A DNA stretch of 42,425 nucleotides from a virus: the IMG/VR virus record IMGVR_UViG_3300033153_003124, positions 1 to 42,425 of that record. One strand, given 5' to 3'. Both the position numbers and the translations under genes were made by a program. The first letter of the stretch is position 1, and each line of letters opens with the position of its first letter. Shown one piece after another: positions 39,709 through 42,425 of this stretch. The notes under the pieces were generated by a model. That model worked only from the letters and a program-made list of their open reading frames with translations, had not been told where the DNA came from and did no database searches.

Positions 39709-40116
39709 ATGAATATAAGTAAAGTCGCAAACAACATTATGGAGGACCAAGCAAGGAGCTGGCTAGAAGATAAAGCGTTCTATGAAAAGACACCTTATGT
39801 TATAGTCAACGAGCTAATGAAATTTCCTAAAGCCGTAAGGCAAGGGAGAATACAGATACTTAAAGATTATCCTAATAAAGGCAAGGATATGATTAACTAT
39901 CACAGCACTCTATACGAATTGAGTCTGGTAAAGCCAGTTGTGAAACTGCCTAAAAATCAAAACATATTCACAACTATAATTGAAGATTTTGATAATCAGA
40001 TTGCTGACCTGAAAAAGCAAAGAGAAGAATATGTAAAGAAAGAGTGGAAGAAGGCAGTCAAACCATTCTGGCACGAACATACTATTAACAGGAAAGACTA
40101 TGCAGGAAAAAACTAA
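39709..40116 (+). CDS. Helical hypothetical protein
   Basis: This 135-residue protein starts MNISKVANNIMEDQARSWLE and has a coiled-coil C-terminal half (IIEDFDNQIADLKKQREEYV). It is Lys-rich at the end. No motif gives a function. It overlaps the HTH gene downstream by 17 bases, so the two are translationally linked. Confidence 0.6.
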   Translation: MNISKVANNIMEDQARSWLEDKAFYEKTPYVIVNELMKFPKAVRQGRIQILKDYPNKGKDMINYHSTLYELSLVKPVVKLPKNQNIFTTIIEDFDNQIADLKKQREEYVKKEWKKAVKPFWHEHTINRKDYAGKN

Positions 40117-40276
40117 TCGCAACCAGGCAATAAGGAGTATCTGGTCCGAGAGATATAAAACTGACCACAAGCCAATCACAATGAGTGATTTAGCTGGACA
40201 GTTTGGTCTAACTCGTGCTAGAATTCACCAAATAATAAATAAGAAAACCAATGAAACAAGCACTATTCAAAGTTAA
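40100..40276 (+). CDS. Small helix-turn-helix protein
   Basis: A 58-residue frame begins MQEKTNRNQAIRSIWSERYK and contains ITMSDLAGQFGLTRARIHQI, a clear helix-turn-helix of the sigma-region-4 or Trp-repressor sort, followed by basic and polar residues. It would bind DNA as a repressor or activator. It is embedded between two overlapping genes. A role at the nearby promoters is inference. Confidence 0.7.
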   Translation: MQEKTNRNQAIRSIWSERYKTDHKPITMSDLAGQFGLTRARIHQIINKKTNETSTIQS

Positions 40277-40400
40277 TAAGTGTATACTGATATTCTTTAT
40301 AGATACCAATAAGGTTATAGAGATAAAATGTTACACTATTAACCAAGCAAGGAATTATATCGCCAGAAGTAAGATAGAACAGTATCTAAATGTGGTATAA
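40251..40400 (+). CDS. Small hypothetical protein
   Basis: A 49-residue frame starts MKQALFKVNKCILIFFIDTN and overlaps the HTH gene by 26 bases. It is a beta-then-helix sequence with no clear family. It is the last gene before a strong terminator. Confidence 0.5.
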   Translation: MKQALFKVNKCILIFFIDTNKVIEIKCYTINQARNYIARSKIEQYLNVV

Positions 40401-40408
40401 GCATTAAG

Positions 40409-40430
40409 CCAGTCGAAAGACTGGTTTTTT
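40409..40430 (+). terminator. Strong intrinsic terminator
   Basis: CCAGTC, GAAA loop and GACTGG are followed directly by TTTTTT. The stable GAAA tetraloop and U-run make a textbook rightward terminator at the end of the 39066-40400 operon, just before the convergent leftward gene. Confidence 0.92.
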
Positions 40431-40432
40431 GT

Positions 40433-40963
40433 TTACCTTTTTACTACAAATGGTTCTCCTCTAATAACTTTTCCAGTATTATTACCATTATCATTAGCAA
40501 ATAGGTTTGATGCCCTAGAATGTCTGTTCTCTTCTTCTTGTGCTTTCTTGTATCGTCTGAGCATACGCTCTGTGTTCACAATTCTCCCAATATTCTTTCT
40601 CTTTTTAGTCGCTTGGAACTTATATTTATTCAAACTTGATACTAAACCGCCAGGTAATTCTACTTTATATCCTAATATCTTCTCTAAATGGACTGGAAAC
40701 TTCCTTGGATGACAGTCAAATTCAATTAACCTTACTCCATTATCCCTACAAATCTTCTTTCTAGCCTTGTTTCTTATCTTATTACCTGATAATTGGTCAA
40801 AATCCCCAGAATAGAATTGAAATCCCAACTTCAAATTAGGAAAGTAGATGTGTACTGTTAGTTGTTTCTTGTAAACCAGCCAATCTGGTCTAAAGTCTAC
40901 TATATATTTCTTCTCTGGTAAAAACCTATAGAGGGTTAAGAACCCTAATTCTTTATACTTCAT
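40433..40963 (-). CDS. Possible PD-(D/E)XK-type nuclease
   Basis: Starting at ATG 40963 (GAGAAC upstream), the product is 176 residues. The segment YIVDFRPDWLVYKKQLTVHI, then KLGFQFYSGDFDQ and KKICRDNGVRLIEFDCH, resembles nuclease folds of the restriction-enzyme type. The final strand KxCxxxGxxLIEF is characteristic, but the usual E-x-K is replaced by a Q-F-Y. The C-terminal 60 residues are very basic. It may be inactive or a distinct family. A promoter with an extended -10 lies upstream. Confidence 0.55.
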   Translation of the reverse strand: MKYKELGFLTLYRFLPEKKYIVDFRPDWLVYKKQLTVHIYFPNLKLGFQFYSGDFDQLSGNKIRNKARKKICRDNGVRLIEFDCHPRKFPVHLEKILGYKVELPGGLVSSLNKYKFQATKKRKNIGRIVNTERMLRRYKKAQEEENRHSRASNLFANDNGNNTGKVIRGEPFVVKR

Positions 40964-40991
40964 ATTGTTCTCTTTAATACTTATATTCTCT

Positions 40992-41000
40992 ATTATACCA
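40992..41000 (-). promoter_or_regulatory. Extended -10 promoter
   Basis: Leftward TGG-TATAAT is a perfect extended -10 element, 29 bases upstream of the nuclease-like start. No good -35 is visible, which is normal for extended -10 promoters. It would start transcription of the 40433-40963 gene separately from its neighbours. Confidence 0.6.
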
Positions 41001-41241
41001 CATAGACACAATCCCAGACGGTTGAGGATGTGGTGAGGTCTTGTTCTCTTCCGAGGGAGTCGATTATTACTTGGCGTTTTCTCTCGCCATAATCGTTAAA
41101 TGTCTTACACTCTTTGTGTTCGAGGGCTACAGCCAAACATTTTACTTCGGTCATTTGCACCGAAGGTGGGGCTTCCACGGCTGTATATATAACACTATCC
41201 CATCCGTATATCGGACTGTTTCGGTCTAGCGAGGAGTACAT
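40993..41241 (-). CDS. Hypothetical protein
   Basis: This 82-residue protein starts MYSSLDRNSPIYGWDSVIYT and contains CLAVALEHKECKTFNDYGER. GGAG lies nine bases upstream of the ATG. It has three cysteines, two of which might bind metal. No family is recognised. It ends inside the extended -10 promoter of the next gene. Confidence 0.5.
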   Translation of the reverse strand: MYSSLDRNSPIYGWDSVIYTAVEAPPSVQMTEVKCLAVALEHKECKTFNDYGERKRQVIIDSLGREQDLTTSSTVWDCVYVV

Positions 41242-41285
41242 ACGCCTACTCCAAACTTATGTTCTCTGGCGTTTATTACAAAGTG

Positions 41286-41429
41286 CTAGGTAGGATTGTA
41301 GCCGATTGCTCGGTGAGAACAGCCTACCCAACACTCTATAATAAACATAGAGATATTAAATGTACTTCCTTTTTCTACTCTTTTGGCGAATCTCTGAATC
41401 CTCTTCACTCTTGTTTCTTCTGTGTCCAT
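41286..41429 (-). CDS. Possible small protein, weak support
   Basis: The 47-residue frame starts at ATG 41429 inside the zinc-ribbon gene and reads MDTEETRVKRIQRFAKRVEK followed by a less polar end. It is included because it fills a gap between two genes; a GTG start at 41486 would be longer. There is no good ribosome binding site and no family. It could be a chance frame. Confidence 0.3.
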   Translation of the reverse strand: MDTEETRVKRIQRFAKRVEKGSTFNISMFIIECWVGCSHRAIGYNPT

Positions 41430-41577
41430 GAATATGCTGCCAATGTAGAAAGTTGGTATGAGTGATTCCTTTACAGAGTATATCACAGTTTGGACAGTTT
41501 ACCTTATCGGATTTTACTCCCTCAATACCAAAGGCATCACCACAACCATCAATGCAGTTGTAATAATGCACTTTCAT
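41356..41577 (-). CDS. Zinc-ribbon protein with basic tail
   Basis: This 73-residue protein contains CIDGCGDAFGIEG, then CPNCDILCKG near residue 28, a zinc-ribbon arrangement with an extra cysteine, then a basic tail (HRRNKSEEDSEIRQKSRKRK). It abuts the holin-like membrane protein gene. It may bind nucleic acid. No family is recognised. Confidence 0.62.
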   Translation of the reverse strand: MKVHYYNCIDGCGDAFGIEGVKSDKVNCPNCDILCKGITHTNFLHWQHIHGHRRNKSEEDSEIRQKSRKRKYI

Positions 41578-41759
41578 TACTTCTTCAAGGTTACTTGCTC
41601 AGAGAATCTATCAATGGTTCTAACTGCTACTGAACCACCAAATAGAACGGCAAATGCGTGTGCTATCTCGAAAGAGATAACTCCTTGACTTGCTAGGAAC
41701 TCTAGGACTGCTATCACAAACAGTTTCCAGAACCTAACTGACTTCAAGAAATCAAACAT
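41577..41759 (-). CDS. Holin-like two-span membrane protein
   Basis: This 60-residue protein starts MFDFLKSVRFWKLFVIAVLE, with a hydrophobic segment at about residues 11-28, then a second at about 31-47 (FEIAHAFAVLFGGSVAVRTI) and a short polar end. This looks like a small phage holin or membrane toxin. It lies outside the lysis cassette, in the second leftward block, so a role in early membrane change or superinfection immunity is also possible. Confidence 0.62.
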   Translation of the reverse strand: MFDFLKSVRFWKLFVIAVLEFLASQGVISFEIAHAFAVLFGGSVAVRTIDRFSEQVTLKK

Positions 41760-41841
41760 AATTGATGTCTATTAGCTTGTTAAATTCACAATAAAAATAC
41801 AGGTCAAAACCTTTAAGATTGTCTGTATATGTTGTAGTCAT
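41752..41841 (-). CDS. Tiny first gene of leftward block
   Basis: A 29-residue frame starts MTTTYTDNLKGFDLYFYCEF. A perfect GGAGG lies eight bases upstream and it overlaps the holin-like gene by 8 bases. It is rich in Tyr, Phe and Asp. It might be a leader peptide that couples translation of the membrane protein. Confidence 0.55.
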   Translation of the reverse strand: MTTTYTDNLKGFDLYFYCEFNKLIDINYV

Positions 41842-41901
41842 TGTGTATTCCTCCGTTTATATAGGGAAATCCCCCTCCTCGGATTCCTCCCTACATAAGG
41901 T

Positions 41902-41930
41902 AGTATAGCACAAATAAAGCCAAAAGTAAG
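41902..41930 (-). promoter_or_regulatory. Leftward promoter (copy B)
   Basis: CTTACT and TATACT with a 17-base spacer, 61 bases before the tiny first gene. It matches the promoter at 38857-38885 in 24 of 29 positions. It faces away from the rightward promoter at 41996, so the two share a compact control region. Confidence 0.7.
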
Positions 41931-41995
41931 AAGTCTTATTTGACCTAGATACAAAGATGTGTTAAGTTCTGTTGCCATCGGAATTGCGTCTAGTT

Positions 41996-42024
41996 TAGAC
42001 AAGATTCTTTTTTTGTGATATACT
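41996..42024 (+). promoter_or_regulatory. Early rightward promoter
   Basis: TAGACA (41996-42001), 17 bases rich in T, then TATACT (42019-42024). This is a strong sigma70-type promoter. It should drive the early operon that crosses the joint and runs to 3555. The 125-base leader that follows contains two terminator-like hairpins. Confidence 0.75.
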
Positions 42025-42068
42025 ACTTAATGTCGGTAAATGCTTGTTCATTTAATACATTGGGAAAG

Positions 42069-42117
42069 CAACAAATCTTGTTGTTTTGGTTTTTAGAGGG
42101 GGTATCAGGGAATACCC
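42069..42117 (+). promoter_or_regulatory. Leader with two terminator-like hairpins
   Basis: CAACAA-ATC-TTGTTG (42069-42083) is followed by TTTTGGTTTTT. Just after, GGGTAT-CAGGGA-ATACCC (42100-42117) is followed by TTTCT. Two hairpins with U-rich tails in a leader before the first gene suggest attenuation or a site for antitermination of the early operon. Confidence 0.5.
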
Positions 42118-42149
42118 TTTCTATAAAGCTAAAAATTAACAGCAAATAT

Positions 42150-42311
42150 ATGAGTCATAAAGGAAATGATACTTGGGAAGAGAGCCAACTGGAGTTGGCA
42201 CAAGAGTATCAATACAAGCACTCTATTAGGGAGATAGAGAAGGTGGTATCAAATCACCACAAGGCAATTAAGAACATTAACCAAAGGAGAAAGGAAATTA
42301 ACAATGAATAA
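42150..42311 (+). CDS. Small charged protein
   Basis: The 53-residue frame from ATG 42150 reads MSHKGNDTWEESQLELAQEY and ends NQRRKEINNE. The longer in-frame reading from 42015 starts at the promoter and is unlikely. It has helical, Glu/Lys/Gln-rich sequence and no strong ribosome binding site. It overlaps the next gene by 8 bases. No family is recognised. Confidence 0.5.
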   Translation: MSHKGNDTWEESQLELAQEYQYKHSIREIEKVVSNHHKAIKNINQRRKEINNE

Positions 42312-42425
42312 TGAGATAGATACAGCACAACAAGCTATACTAAAGGCTCAGAAAGAGCTGTTCTTTGCTGAGAATAGAGCTTGGGAACAAGCCGAAGAGG
42401 ATATAAACGAAGCTCTACAAATCAC
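42304..42425 (+). CDS. Small charged protein, 5' part (gene crosses the joint)
   Basis: This is the N-terminal part of the gene described at 1-73; the frame continues after the joint in the same register. The start follows GGAGAAAGG, a good ribosome binding site within the previous gene. The product is about 52 residues, helical and charged, with no known family. Confidence 0.7.
   Translation, partial: MNNEIDTAQQAILKAQKELFFAENRAWEQAEEDINEALQI
42390..42425. repeat. Terminal direct repeat, right copy
   Basis: Identical to positions 1-36, as described there. The unique genome is therefore about 42,389 bp. Confidence 0.9.

Noticed and set aside
1-42425. Prophage with integrase and attachment sites
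   Set aside because: No integrase, excisionase or classic repressor is visible, and the contig closes on itself.
1-42425. Alternative genetic code with TGA read as an amino acid
   Set aside because: TGA is used as a normal stop at many ATGA overlaps (for example terL/portal and the capsid-side genes), and long frames need no TGA readthrough.

Overview
The window looks like a complete genome of a short-tailed (podovirus-type) tailed bacteriophage, assembled as a circle. The last 36 bases repeat the first 36, and one small gene runs across that joint, so the unique length is about 42,389 bp. The sequence is AT-rich. Most genes have AGGAGG-type ribosome binding sites and many overlap by ATGA or TAATG. 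TGA, TAA and TAG all serve as stops, so the standard bacterial code fits. The host cannot be named from the sequence; it is a bacterium using ordinary Shine-Dalgarno and sigma70-like signals. I see no integrase, no phage DNA polymerase, primase or helicase, and no tRNA.

Layout. (a) A rightward early block starts at a promoter near 42,000, crosses the joint and runs to 3555. It holds many tiny proteins, several with zinc ribbons, a metallophosphoesterase, a membrane-anchored lysozyme-like protein, an HNH nuclease and a sigma-region-4-like regulator. (b) One long leftward late block runs from a promoter at 38,885 down to a terminator at 3566. In order of transcription it carries: terminase small subunit; Phd-like and zinc-ribbon proteins; an eight-gene nonulosonic (pseudaminic-type) acid cluster; terminase large subunit; portal; scaffold-like protein; N4-gp56-type major capsid protein; a GroES-like co-chaperonin; three GT-B-type sugar enzymes; short-tail adaptor and nozzle-like proteins; about 10 kb of fibre and adhesin genes (YadA-like roll, four C1q-like domains, His-rich collar repeats); two large putative ejection proteins; and a lysis cassette (XhlA-like and other small membrane proteins, HNH, amidase). 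(c) A second rightward block of small genes (39,066-40,400) ends in a strong intrinsic terminator. (d) A second leftward block (41,841-40,433) encodes a holin-like membrane protein, a zinc-ribbon protein and a possible nuclease.

The most striking content is the sugar cluster at 32,899-37,600. It lies between terS and terL, which are usually adjacent, and encodes PseB, a tiny one-cluster ferredoxin, PseC, PseH, PseF, a Pse-associated methylase, an N-acetyl sugar amidotransferase and PseI. Several of these enzymes are much shorter than cellular relatives. With the three GT-B enzymes beside the capsid gene, the phage seems able to make, activate and possibly attach a modified nonulosonic acid, either to its own virion or to the host surface. 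PseG is not recognised. The fibre region is rich in C1q-like domains, a fold known to bind sialic acids in some animals, so the phage may both make and recognise acidic sugars; that link is inference.

Other noteworthy signals: a zinc-ribbon protein ending in an SSB-like acidic tail, which fits a phage that borrows the host replisome; two near-identical leftward promoters (24 of 29 positions); interleaved inverted repeats between the capsid and GroES-like genes; and a complex non-coding region next to terS that could be the packaging site or an origin.
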